A stretch of 14,510 nt of DNA, taken from positions 21,492 to 36,001 of the forward strand of contig MEZF01000061.1 in NCBI GenBank assembly GCA_001774245.1, given 5' to 3'. This document shows, one piece after another, positions 1 through 7,640 of the stretch (positions are counted from its first letter, which is position 1; every line of letters begins with the position of its first letter). The DNA is from Candidatus Bathyarchaeota archaeon RBG_13_52_12. GTDB taxonomy: Archaea; Thermoproteota; Bathyarchaeia; TCS64. A program made the position numbers and the translations under genes. The notes below the pieces were generated by a model. It saw nothing but the letters and a program-made list of their open reading frames with translations. It did not search any database and was not told where the DNA came from.

Positions 1-1611
1 TAGAGCCCTCTGCAGTGTGACTATCCTCGGGCCGGTCTCCTTCCTCCAGCTCTCTACGGTGATGGGGAATCCGGTTATCGCTTTAGCGAAGTCAAACTCC
101 AGCTCCCTATTGGTGCGGCAGAAATCACAGAATACACCCGAGTCGGCGAAGATGGCGCCACTCATATCGCTATAGCCGTCACCTATGTCGGATGTGTGAT
201 CCCCACCCTGAACATTTCCAGCATAGCTGGCGTCGTGGACGTAGTCCTGATCGCTACGCGTCCCGTGGGCGCCTATCTCGATGCCCTTCACATGGACGAC
301 GTACTTTAGAAGCTCCTCGGGCTTCTTACCCTTCATCTCCGCTATCTTTATGGCGGCACGGTATGAGCCCTCGGCGAGGACATCACCTATGCCCTCGCGC
401 TTCGCAATCATCCAAGCAAGCTTCGAGAAAGCCTCAGTGTCACCCCACTTGAGCTCAAACCCAATATCCTTCTTTGTAAGGATCTTCCTCTGGTAGAGCT
501 CAGCGGCGAAGCCCATAGTATTGGGGCCGTTGATACCGCTGTGGCCAAGGTTGTCGATGAGGGCGCTCATGTGGATGTTGTCCACGGGCTCGAATATGCC
601 GAGGTTAGTGCCACAGTATGCCTGGAGCTCGTAGTCAGGTAGGTCTGTGATGTCTCCCTTCCACTTCCCGTTCTTTATACAGCTGACCTTCATGCAGTTA
701 GTGGTGCAGTTGAAGTCCGCCCATTTCTTCTTGACCCAGTACTGCTCGAAGCGTGGACCGGCGTAGCTCTTCTCGTCGTGCCACTCGGTCTGCCAGTTCT
801 TGACTGGCTCCGAGCTGTACTCCGCCCCCACTTGATAGCCAAGGTACCCTGTGCCGTAGCGTCGGAACTCGGACTTTGTTATGAGTATCTGGTGGGCCCT
901 CCTCCAGAGTAGCTTTGACGCCTCGGGGGCGTCTGGGGCGGGCATCTTCCCACGTCCCTTAGCGACAACGGCCTTAAGCTTCTTTGATCCCATGAGGGCG
1001 CCGTATCCACCGTAACCCGCAGCGTGGCAGATCTTACTCATGACGGCGCTGTTGCGCACCATGTTCTCTCCAGCGGGGCCGATGTAGATCATGCCGGGCT
1101 CACGCCAGATGCCGACGTTTGGCTTCCTCTTCTTCAGCTCCTCACCGATCTCCTTGTTAAGGATCTTTATCGTGTCCTCGCCGACTGTGCCCCACAGGTG
1201 CTCGGCGGGTCTTATCTCAGCGCCCTCGCTAGTGACCAGGAGGTAGACGGGCTTCTCCGCTTTGCCGGTGAAGATAACACCGTCGTAGCCCGAGCAACGG
1301 AGCTCATGGGCGAACTCCGTCGACGCTGTGGAGCCAACGGTGCCCATACTGGCTGGGCTTTTGCCAGATACGCAGATCCTACCCCCGGGATAAATTCCCG
1401 TCATGGGTCCTGTGAGCACGATGAGTGGGCTCTCAGGGGCGTAGGGGTCAAGGGTCTCCCATCTCTTGCCGACTCGGTCCCAGAGGATCTTCGCCGCTAG
1501 GCCGCGGCCGCCGAAGTACTGTTGTAGGGTCTTCTCGTCGAAGCTGATCTCCTTAATCCTCTCTTTAGTGAGGTCGACGTCGAGGAACTTGCCAGCGTAT
1601 CCGTTCGGCAT
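1..1611 (-). CDS. aor: Aldehyde:ferredoxin oxidoreductase, tungsten-pterin type (3' end outside window)
   Basis: Cytoplasmic tungsten-bis-pterin enzyme that oxidises aldehydes to carboxylic acids with ferredoxin as acceptor. The minus strand gives 537 uninterrupted residues from ATG 1611; the usual family length is about 600, so roughly the last 70 residues lie beyond the left edge. The N-terminus (MPNGYAGKFLDVDLTKERI, then YFGGRGLAAKIL) and the block GPMTG-PGGRICVSGKSP are family hallmarks. The two family D-x-x-G-type pterin motifs appear as DNLGHS before INGPNTMGF, and DSGVFC at 490-495. C495 matches the fourth cluster ligand (C494 in Pyrococcus AOR). The other three cysteines are C302, C306 and C311, spaced C-x3-C-x4-C instead of the C-x2-C-x3-C known in Pyrococcus AOR. 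The start is one base after the ferredoxin stop codon, so the two are co-transcribed and probably translationally coupled. The substrate cannot be told from sequence. Confidence 0.95.
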   Translation of the reverse strand, partial: MPNGYAGKFLDVDLTKERIKEISFDEKTLQQYFGGRGLAAKILWDRVGKRWETLDPYAPESPLIVLTGPMTGIYPGGRICVSGKSPASMGTVGSTASTEFAHELRCSGYDGVIFTGKAEKPVYLLVTSEGAEIRPAEHLWGTVGEDTIKILNKEIGEELKKRKPNVGIWREPGMIYIGPAGENMVRNSAVMSKICHAAGYGGYGALMGSKKLKAVVAKGRGKMPAPDAPEASKLLWRRAHQILITKSEFRRYGTGYLGYQVGAEYSSEPVKNWQTEWHDEKSYAGPRFEQYWVKKKWADFNCTTNCMKVSCIKNGKWKGDITDLPDYELQAYCGTNLGIFEPVDNIHMSALIDNLGHSGINGPNTMGFAAELYQRKILTKKDIGFELKWGDTEAFSKLAWMIAKREGIGDVLAEGSYRAAIKIAEMKGKKPEELLKYVVHVKGIEIGAHGTRSDQDYVHDASYAGNVQGGDHTSDIGDGYSDMSGAIFADSGVFCDFCRTNRELEFDFAKAITGFPITVESWRKETGPRIVTLQRAL

Positions 1612-1612
1612 C

Positions 1613-2131
1613 CTAGATTACCTCCTCGCCTTTCTCGCCGAAGAAGTATACGGCGAGTTCCTTCGCTACCTCAATTGGGTGGCGGCTGAAGAGCTTCCTG
1701 TGGACGCTCGGGCCCTCCTCAACGAGGGTGAGCGCGTTGTAGCCTGCCTCCTTACATACCTTGACGCACTCGGGGTCCCCGTTGCACAGGTTGCATATTG
1801 TGGCTTTGTTATCGCTTGGATGCATGATTGGGACGTTGCCGGGGCACGCTCGGATGCATGCTCCGCAGCTTGTACACTTCTCCCTGTCAACGAGGACGGC
1901 ACCCGTGACCTCGTCAGTGCTGAGCGCCTGCGTTGGGCAGCTCCCAACACAGGGATAGTCCTTACACTGGGCACAGAGGTGGGGTACTTCGAGTCCCGGG
2001 AACGGCATGAAGATCCTGATCCTTGAAGCCTCAGGCCATATCCAGCCTTCATGCTTCATACTACAAACTATCTCGCACCGCTTACACCCACTGCATGCGG
2101 CGTAATCACGGGCAATCCAGATGTTCGCCAT
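1613..2131 (-). CDS. Ferredoxin-like electron-transfer subunit with four [4Fe-4S] motifs
   Basis: A 172-residue polyferredoxin, the likely electron acceptor or transfer subunit of the AOR just downstream. It has sixteen cysteines in four groups: C13-x2-C16-x2-C19-x3-C23; C53-x2-C56-x4-C61-x3-C65 followed by Pro; C86-x2-C89-x2-C92-x3-C96 followed by Pro; and C113-x2-C116-x5-C122-x3-C126. This is the arrangement of the HycB/DmsB/PhsB-like family and of the AorA-type ferredoxin subunits known beside bacterial AORs. There is no signal peptide, so it is cytoplasmic. The stop codon is one base from the AOR start. The 138-bp gap upstream (2132-2269) holds only a weak TATA-like stretch on the minus strand (TTCTTATCAC, 2161-2170), about 35 nt before the ATG, and no clear Shine-Dalgarno site. 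Family and partner are clear; the physiological electron route is inferred. Confidence 0.92.
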   Translation of the reverse strand: MANIWIARDYAACSGCKRCEIVCSMKHEGWIWPEASRIRIFMPFPGLEVPHLCAQCKDYPCVGSCPTQALSTDEVTGAVLVDREKCTSCGACIRACPGNVPIMHPSDNKATICNLCNGDPECVKVCKEAGYNALTLVEEGPSVHRKLFSRHPIEVAKELAVYFFGEKGEEVI

Positions 2132-2269
2132 GAAACCACTGATCTGAGAACCCGAGACATGTGATAAGAACGCTTCGAAGAGTCCACACGAGCATATCGA
2201 TTTGTACTGGAGTAATAGGCGTTATGGGGTAATCAAGCCACCTCGTGCTCCTGCGAGTCTACTTGTATT

Positions 2270-3574
2270 TTAGAACCTGGTAACCTTAGTCCATCTTCGC
2301 CGGGCTTCTCCGACAGCGAACACCGACCCAGTCACTAAAACCATGTCATCTTTCCCAGCGCAGTTAATCGCCGTGTCGACTGCGTCGTCTATGCGCTCTA
2401 TCGACTCCCAAGGCTTGCCCATCCTCTTAGCCTCCTTCCCTATTCTCTCACGCTCCGCTGCCCTCCCCATGACCGTGTGGCTTGTCACGATGAAGCGATC
2501 GACGACCGGGGAGAGGTTACGAATCATCTCCGAGGTGCTCTTATCTCTACTGATGCTAATCACGGCGACGAGCATTTCGTGGGGGATATCTATAACAGCC
2601 TCAGCGAGAGCCCTCATCGCCTCCGCGTCTTTCGCAGAGTCGAGAACAACGAGAGGGTGCTCCTGCATGACTTCGAGTCTGCCGGGCCAACGGACGTCAG
2701 CTAGTCCACGGGCAATGGCGGTCTCTGATATCTCGATGTTCTTGCGACTCAATGCCTCGACCGCCCCGACTGCTGTAGCTGCGTTATAGAGCTGGTAACC
2801 CCCAAGTAGAGGGGTGTAGAGGGTGTAGATTCCCTTCAGCCCATCGACTTCGAAGCTCTGCCCGTGAAGATCCTGACCAAGCCTACGGAAGGTGATGTCG
2901 CCTCCGACGCGGTGTATCTCGGTGTTGATGCGCTTGCATGTCTCCTCGAAGAGGGTGTAGACGGAGTCGTCTTGAGTGGCTGTTACGAGGACGCTACAGG
3001 GCTTTATTATGCCCGCCTTCTCGTACGCGATTTTCAGTACTGTGTCCCCGAGGACCTGGGTATGCTCGAGACTGATGTTAGTGATTACTGAGACGAGAGG
3101 GTTGACGATATTTGTGGCATCGAGGCGTCCCCCCATCCCAACCTCCAGTACGGCGAAGTCGATGTGTCTCTCCTCGAAGTACTTGAAGGCCATGGCAGTG
3201 ACTATGTCGAAGAAGAGAGGGTGCACGCGCCGAGGCTGAGAGTCGAGCCTTTCGACTAAGGGGCGGATGAGCCTGGTGAGCCTCACAACGTCCTTCTCAG
3301 GTATCTCCTCGCCGTCGACTACTATGCGCTCCGTGAAACGCTCGAGGTGTGGGCTCGTAAAAAGGCCGACGCTAAAGCCCGCGGCCCTCAGAATGCTCGC
3401 GATCATTGCGGAGGTGCTACCCTTCCCATTTGTGCCGGTGATATGGATCGCTTTGAATTGATCCTGGGGGTTACCTAGTAACCCGGATAGGCAGAAAATT
3501 GGCTCGAGGGTTCGATCGGGCCCAAATCTACGGACCTGGAAAAGCCAATTCACGGCGTCTTGGTATTCGCCCAT
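2270..3574 (-). CDS. folC: FolC-like Mur ligase (folylpolyglutamate/dihydrofolate synthase family)
   Basis: ATP-dependent ligase of the Mur family that adds glutamate to a folate or pterin cofactor. From ATG 3574 it has 434 residues, the usual length. Motifs in order: P-loop GTNGKGST (47-54), SPHLERFTERI, FFDIVTAMAF (121-130), EVGMGGRLDATN (144-155), LEHTQVLG with H171, the AYEKAGIIK segment holding the lysine (K186) expected to be carboxylated, YNAATA, GRLE, and C-terminal VTGSVFAVGE. One odd point: the conserved DGAHNP motif of FolC reads DSAKDA (312-317), so the usual His-Asn is Lys-Asp. GTG 3586 in frame is an alternative start, but residues after ATG 3574 (MGEYQDAVNWL) align naturally with bacterial FolC N-termini, and GTGA lies 8 nt upstream. 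A TATA-like CTTTAAAC at 3605-3612 precedes it. The true substrate in this archaeon (folate, or a pterin analogue) is uncertain. Confidence 0.88.
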   Translation of the reverse strand: MGEYQDAVNWLFQVRRFGPDRTLEPIFCLSGLLGNPQDQFKAIHITGTNGKGSTSAMIASILRAAGFSVGLFTSPHLERFTERIVVDGEEIPEKDVVRLTRLIRPLVERLDSQPRRVHPLFFDIVTAMAFKYFEERHIDFAVLEVGMGGRLDATNIVNPLVSVITNISLEHTQVLGDTVLKIAYEKAGIIKPCSVLVTATQDDSVYTLFEETCKRINTEIHRVGGDITFRRLGQDLHGQSFEVDGLKGIYTLYTPLLGGYQLYNAATAVGAVEALSRKNIEISETAIARGLADVRWPGRLEVMQEHPLVVLDSAKDAEAMRALAEAVIDIPHEMLVAVISISRDKSTSEMIRNLSPVVDRFIVTSHTVMGRAAERERIGKEAKRMGKPWESIERIDDAVDTAINCAGKDDMVLVTGSVFAVGEARRRWTKVTRF

Positions 3575-3604
3575 CCTTGAGGTCACGGTGCATTACTCGG
3601 GGGC

Positions 3605-3612
3605 GTTTAAAG
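3605..3612 (-). promoter_or_regulatory. TATA-like box of the folC-like gene
   Basis: The minus strand reads AGCTTTAAAC here, in the 68-bp gap between the upstream prenyltransferase and the ligase. Its centre is about 34 nt before ATG 3574 and 22 nt before the alternative GTG 3586, so transcription would begin close to the coding start. It implies the ligase can be expressed independently of the prenyltransferase gene ahead of it. Confidence 0.4.
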
Positions 3613-3642
3613 CTGTATTCATGCGTGTGTTGGTGGGTTAGG

Positions 3643-4542
3643 CTATGTGAAGTAGCTGAGGATAATTGATGTGGTGTAGATGAGCATAGCAATATGGAAC
3701 ATTGGGAGGACCTTGAGAGCCGAGTCAGGCGTAGTGCTTCCTTGTATAGCGATGTTTGCCGCGATTAGCAGGAGGCCGCCTAAGGCTATTCCGATCATAG
3801 CCGCCGGCTTCAGGATCGATGCGAAGGCGATGGCGCCGATGAGGTGGATTATTGTGAAGCCTAGAACCCATTTACCTGTTCCCTTCAACCCGTAGAGAAC
3901 AGGTATTGTTTTCATCTCCCTTACTTTGTCGTTGGCAACATCTATGAGGTCGTTCACACCCAGATGTGCCTGGGCGAAGGGGTAGAAGAAGAGGAAGTAG
4001 AGGAGGGGGACAATGTCAGGCTGTCCATTGACGAGGTACCCTGCGACGGGGAAGAGGCTAAAGTCTGTTCGCCCAATGAGCTGTGCGAGGGGGAGACCTT
4101 GTTTTCTCTTCTTGATCTGGTAGAAGACCTCGACTGCGTAGCTGTAGAGCATTATTATGAGGATCCAGTAGGAATTAGGCGAGGGCAGTGTGAGGATAAG
4201 AGCGGCGGATACCGAAGCGAGGATGACGATGAGTATGGCGGCGTTCCTCGCTGGGATCAGCCTCGAGGCGAGGGGCTTACGGCCAAAGATGCGCCAGTAC
4301 TTCGTCAGCTTGTCGTGTTCAATGTCTCTCGCGTCGAGGTGGCGGTCGACGTAGTCGTTTAGGACGAATCCCGCCTCAAATCCGAGGAGAGCGATGGTGG
4401 CCGCTTTCGCAACGAGTTGCCAGTCGAAGCCGCCGTACCGTAGAAAGCTGAGAAAGAGGCCGGAGAGGAAGAGAAGGGGCCAGACGAAGAAGAACTGGAT
4501 GCGTGTAAGGTCGATGTAAGCTTTGATCTTCTCCACGGTCAT
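3643..4542 (-). CDS. UbiA-superfamily prenyltransferase (paralogue 1)
   Basis: Integral membrane enzyme that moves a polyprenyl group from its diphosphate to an acceptor. About 299 residues from ATG 4542 (GTG 4545 directly before it is in frame). The first Asp-rich motif is NDYVDRHLD (N62, D63, D66, D70). The second is NDLIDVANDK (D198, D201, D205). Several long hydrophobic helices run through the protein, for example 17-34, 99-118, 125-141, 178-192 and the whole C-terminal third, as expected for the 8-9 helix fold. Residues around 140-165 (YQIKKRKQGLPLAQLIGRTD) correspond to the loop after the central helices. It is divergent from a second UbiA gene at 4624 and has a different sequence from it. 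The acceptor cannot be assigned; archaeal members make ether lipids, quinones or heme-type products. Confidence 0.85.
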   Translation of the reverse strand: MTVEKIKAYIDLTRIQFFFVWPLLFLSGLFLSFLRYGGFDWQLVAKAATIALLGFEAGFVLNDYVDRHLDARDIEHDKLTKYWRIFGRKPLASRLIPARNAAILIVILASVSAALILTLPSPNSYWILIIMLYSYAVEVFYQIKKRKQGLPLAQLIGRTDFSLFPVAGYLVNGQPDIVPLLYFLFFYPFAQAHLGVNDLIDVANDKVREMKTIPVLYGLKGTGKWVLGFTIIHLIGAIAFASILKPAAMIGIALGGLLLIAANIAIQGSTTPDSALKVLPMFHIAMLIYTTSIILSYFT

Positions 4543-4545
4543 CAC

Positions 4546-4623
4546 TGCAGATTGGTTGGTATCCTTCAGTTTAATTAAAATACCTTTCCAGCGTCGTTTT
4601 TGGTAGACTAAGGGTGCGTCGAG
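4546..4623. promoter_or_regulatory. Shared divergent promoter region of two UbiA-family genes
   Basis: This 78-bp gap separates two divergently read prenyltransferase genes. Its only AT-rich block, TTTAATTAAAATA at 4570-4582, is nearly palindromic and could act as a TATA box in either direction. For the minus gene its centre is about 30 nt from the start, giving a nearly leaderless mRNA. For the plus gene the start is about 48 nt away, leaving a leader of about 20 nt. I see no clear operator repeat. Confidence 0.5.
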
Positions 4624-5496
4624 ATGGGAGGAATGTGGGGGCTACTTCGGGTTATTCGGCTGCCGATCCTCCTCGGCGGTTCCCTGGGATACGGGCTCGG
4701 CGCCTTACTTGGACTCGCTGGGGGCGGTGTCTTCAACCCGATCCTCCTCGTCGTCAGCTACGCCGTGGTGGCTCTTGGGGACCTCTCAACCCATTTCAGT
4801 AACGACTACTTCGATGCGGAGCTTGACCGGTCTGCGCCGAAGAAGATTTTCGGGGGGAGTAACTTGCTTGTGGGTAGGACCGACCTCCTGCTACCTGCTT
4901 TGGGGGTGGCCAGGATCCTCTCGTTATCCTCCGTAGCCCTGGCTGGGCTAGCCGCTGCGCTTGGCGTGTCCCCACTCATCGTCCCCCTCGCCTTAATAGC
5001 GAATATCCTTGGCTGGCTCTACTCCCTACCTCCATTTCGACTTGCATACCGTGGACTTGGTGAAGCCGCCATAGCCGTCGGTACCGGCTTCGGTGTTCCA
5101 GCAGCGGGATATCTCACCGTAAGAGGCTCCCTTGACACGGGTTTTATGCTCTGTTCAGCCGCCCTCGTGCTTTACGGCTTCGTCTTGGGTCTGAGTCTTG
5201 AGCTTCCAGACATGGAGGCTGATAGGGTCGGTGGGAAGATGAATCTCGTCGCCAGGTTTGGCTGGAGAACGTGTATGCGCTTCGCACTGCTCCTGTGCTT
5301 AGCTTCCACGGTGATACTAACCCTTTTCTTGGGCACCATCATTGCACTGGCGAGCGTTGTGCCACTTACAGTTTTTCTCTTTGGGAACTTCTTGGTGACT
5401 GAAAACAGATCTAGGCGGGACGTTGTCGCCGCCGCCTGCATCCTGTCTCTTTTCACGTTCCTAGTTGCTTCAGTCAGCTCACTCGCTATCCATTGA
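4624..5496 (+). CDS. UbiA-superfamily prenyltransferase, MenA-like (paralogue 2)
   Basis: A 290-residue membrane prenyltransferase that looks more like the MenA (1,4-dihydroxy-2-naphthoate polyprenyltransferase) branch than its divergent neighbour does. The N-terminus MWGLLRVIRLPILLGGSLGY starts the first helix. The first Asp-rich motif, HFSNDYFDAELD (N60, D61, D64, D68), has the NDYFD form typical of MenA. GWLYSLPPFRLAYRGLGE (130-147) is a strong MenA-like signature. The second motif is ELPDMEADRVGGKMNL (D196, D200). About eight hydrophobic helices are visible. No other menaquinone-pathway gene is in the window, so the aromatic acceptor is unknown; archaeal members may prenylate other head groups. 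Start: the first ATG; a second in-frame ATG at 4633 has GGAGGA directly against it, too close for a normal ribosome-binding site. Confidence 0.85.
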   Translation: MGGMWGLLRVIRLPILLGGSLGYGLGALLGLAGGGVFNPILLVVSYAVVALGDLSTHFSNDYFDAELDRSAPKKIFGGSNLLVGRTDLLLPALGVARILSLSSVALAGLAAALGVSPLIVPLALIANILGWLYSLPPFRLAYRGLGEAAIAVGTGFGVPAAGYLTVRGSLDTGFMLCSAALVLYGFVLGLSLELPDMEADRVGGKMNLVARFGWRTCMRFALLLCLASTVILTLFLGTIIALASVVPLTVFLFGNFLVTENRSRRDVVAAACILSLFTFLVASVSSLAIH

Positions 5497-5548
5497 CGAC
5501 GTTTGGCAACGTTCTAATCCGATGATTCCCCTCCATATCGTGATTCAT

Positions 5549-6487
5549 ATGGCGAAAGATGTCTGGTTCGGTGTCCATATTCCCTCAGAGGGAAAAGACT
5601 GGAACTATATGAGTGAGGCTTGTCTCAATGTCGAGGCCAGCGGCTACAACCTCTTCACAACAACGGACCACTTCATGAACATGTGGAACCCTAAGGGGCC
5701 GGAGAACCACCCCCTTGAGTGCTGGACGCTACTGTCGAGCCTCGCCGCGGTGACGAAGAGGGTCAAACTCGGCCCCCTCGTAGGCTGCTACGGCTACAGG
5801 CAGCCCACGGTGCTCGCAAAAATAGCGACAAGCGTCGACATAATCTCAGGCGGGCGGCTCATCTTCGGCATCGGTGCCGGTTGGCACGTGGACGAGTTTG
5901 AAGGCTTCATGGGTAGGTTCCCTCCGACTGCAGAGAGGCTCCGCGGCCTCCGCGAGACCATTGAGATCTGCAGGGGGATGTTCGAGAACGAGCACTTCAC
6001 CTACAAGGGGAGGCTCTACAACGTGGAGAACGTCCTCAACAAGCCCCAGCCGATGCAGAAGCCAATCCCAATAATGGTTGGGGGAGGAGGGGAGAAGGTT
6101 ACACTGCAACTCGCTGCAAAGCACGCCAACATAAGTCACTTCTTTACTGGGGACTTGAAGACGCTTGAGGCGAAGACTTCCGCGCTCCGCGGCCACTGTG
6201 AGAAGGTCGGAAGGGACTACGACTCTATAAGGAAGGCGACGGGCTTCAGCATACTCCTCGGGGGCACGGAGGCCAAAGCAGAAGAGAAGTTAAAGAAGGT
6301 GGCTGCTATGCGTGGGCAGTCACCTGAGGCGCTCCGCCAAAGGATCGGCCCAGGCTTTGGCACCCCCGAGAGGGTCTCAGCGCAGATCTCTGAGTACGTC
6401 GATAAGGGGATAGGGCTGATAACACTCAGTTTCACCGACATGGCTGATGTGCAGGTCTTCGCCGACAAGGTCATTTCGAGTCTCTAG
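5549..6487 (+). CDS. LLM-class F420/flavin-dependent oxidoreductase
   Basis: Luciferase-like TIM-barrel oxidoreductase, 312 residues from ATG 5549. Family marks are the N-terminal strand VWFGVHI, TTDHF (38-42), VKLGPLVGCYGYRQP (72-86) at the position of the non-prolyl cis-peptide loop, GGRLIFGIGAGWHVDEFEGF (101-120) and PIPIMVGGGGEKV, the phosphate-binding region. In archaea this group mostly uses coenzyme F420, but FMN use cannot be excluded from sequence. The open frame extends upstream to 5465, overlapping the prenyltransferase gene; I reject that start because residues before MAKDVW do not resemble the family. The gap to the prenyltransferase stop is 52 bp with no clear TATA box, so co-transcription is possible. 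The substrate is unknown; the family includes methylene-tetrahydromethanopterin reductase and many dehydrogenases. Confidence 0.87.
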   Translation: MAKDVWFGVHIPSEGKDWNYMSEACLNVEASGYNLFTTTDHFMNMWNPKGPENHPLECWTLLSSLAAVTKRVKLGPLVGCYGYRQPTVLAKIATSVDIISGGRLIFGIGAGWHVDEFEGFMGRFPPTAERLRGLRETIEICRGMFENEHFTYKGRLYNVENVLNKPQPMQKPIPIMVGGGGEKVTLQLAAKHANISHFFTGDLKTLEAKTSALRGHCEKVGRDYDSIRKATGFSILLGGTEAKAEEKLKKVAAMRGQSPEALRQRIGPGFGTPERVSAQISEYVDKGIGLITLSFTDMADVQVFADKVISSL

Positions 6488-6512
6488 AAAAAGCGCCGAG
6501 CCCCAATGGCTC
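6488..6512. terminator. Hairpin terminator between convergent genes
   Basis: An inverted repeat GAGCC (6498-6502), loop CCAAT, GGCTC (6508-6512), sits between the stop of the LLM oxidoreductase and the end of the FBP aldolase/phosphatase, overlapping the latter's stop codon. On the minus strand it is followed by GGCGC and a run of five T (6488-6492), which resembles an intrinsic terminator. On the plus strand the downstream sequence is only moderately T-rich. Confidence 0.5.
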
Positions 6513-7632
6513 ACTTGTTCTTCTTGAATCGGGGCTCAAGCGCCTTGAGGACCTGTGGGAGGGTTGTGTACTCCATCGCCTCTGGTCCTAGGCGTGCGGG
6601 CTCAAACTCGCCCATCCTTCGAAGGAATTGGCTCATCTGAATCGCCTCCTGCCGGGCGCCGTTGAACGCGACGTCCTCGAAGAAGTCGACTATCAATGGG
6701 TTTCCATCGTCATCCGCTGCGAGCTTGCCGTTCGATATCTGGACGCCGAGGCACACTATCCTCGGGGGACCGTCGAAGACGGTGCATTTGCTGTCCTTGA
6801 GCCCCACTGGCATGAATGGGCCCCAGTGGCTACCACGCATCCATCCGGCGACGAGGTATGTGTGCTGGAAGGGGGCGATGATCTCGCCGACGCTTGGGAA
6901 TCCGCTCTGGCCACGGACGAGGCAGACGGGGTCGTCTTTTCCAACGTATGTGCCCGCGATTAGGCTGAGTTTCGTCGTACTGCTTACGGAGACTATCTCG
7001 CTGTCGCTTGTGCGCCAGACCTTGCTTACCATGTAGCGGCTAGTGGCTCCGATTAGGGCGATGAGCTGATAGAGCTCCTTCGGGGACTCGAGGACAACGG
7101 ATTTGTCCTCGTAGGCGTCGAAGACCTCGAACTTGAACCCGCCCGTCATCTTGGGGTCGATGACCAGTCCTGCCGTGTTGCTGGGGTCGGCGAAGATGCG
7201 GTAGAGAAGGTAGTTGAATGCCGAGGGCTCGGTTTTGTCGGCGGCGAAGACGATGACGGGGTCGCTGCCACGCTCCTCGAACTCCATCTCCGCTACCCCG
7301 GGGCCCATGCCCTTGACATTGCCGCTGAAGGCGTCCTTGAGGAGGTCCTGTCCCGCCCCGTAGAGCTTGAGCTCCTTCGCCTTCTTCGTGCAGTCGAGGA
7401 ACGTGTCCCACGCGAGCTTGTGTATATCCTGGTGGTTCTCGCCCTTGAAGTGGGTCATGAGGAGCTCCAGGTCATCCCCCGCGTTGAAGACGAGGAAGCT
7501 GTTAATCAGGCCTGACTTCTGGGCTTCTGCTAGCTTTTTCTTCGCTATCTCGAAGAGGGGTTGGGCGACGACGGAGTGTCCGGCGACACTTCCTATATCG
7601 GCTTTTATCAATGACACCGTGGTCTTGACCAT
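6511..7632 (-). CDS. fbp: Fructose-1,6-bisphosphate aldolase/phosphatase (class V, bifunctional)
   Basis: Bifunctional gluconeogenic enzyme that condenses dihydroxyacetone phosphate with glyceraldehyde 3-phosphate and then removes the 1-phosphate to give fructose 6-phosphate. The 373 residues from ATG 7632 are full length. Metal-binding and active-site residues are visible: KADIGSVAGH (D12, H19), FNAGDD (D53, D54), FAADKTE (D132), and TYVGKDD with Y229, K232 and D233. K232 (Schiff base) and Y229 fall on exactly the numbers reported for the Sulfolobus enzyme. I chose ATG 7632 over the in-frame GTG 7647 because it has GAGGT 8 nt upstream and gives that residue match. Two overlapping TATA-like boxes lie at 7658-7674. 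The gene converges on the LLM oxidoreductase across a hairpin. Its presence implies a working gluconeogenic route. Confidence 0.97.
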   Translation of the reverse strand: MVKTTVSLIKADIGSVAGHSVVAQPLFEIAKKKLAEAQKSGLINSFLVFNAGDDLELLMTHFKGENHQDIHKLAWDTFLDCTKKAKELKLYGAGQDLLKDAFSGNVKGMGPGVAEMEFEERGSDPVIVFAADKTEPSAFNYLLYRIFADPSNTAGLVIDPKMTGGFKFEVFDAYEDKSVVLESPKELYQLIALIGATSRYMVSKVWRTSDSEIVSVSSTTKLSLIAGTYVGKDDPVCLVRGQSGFPSVGEIIAPFQHTYLVAGWMRGSHWGPFMPVGLKDSKCTVFDGPPRIVCLGVQISNGKLAADDDGNPLIVDFFEDVAFNGARQEAIQMSQFLRRMGEFEPARLGPEAMEYTTLPQVLKALEPRFKKNK

Positions 7633-7640
7633 CGGGTTGT

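Noticed and set aside
1024..2026. Two plus-strand open frames of 158 and 186 codons
   Set aside because: They are antisense to the AOR and ferredoxin genes, which have full sets of family motifs and conserved cysteines.
5465..5548. Upstream extension of the LLM oxidoreductase by 28 codons
   Set aside because: It overlaps the prenyltransferase gene and its residues do not look like the family; the family N-terminal strand starts just after ATG 5549.
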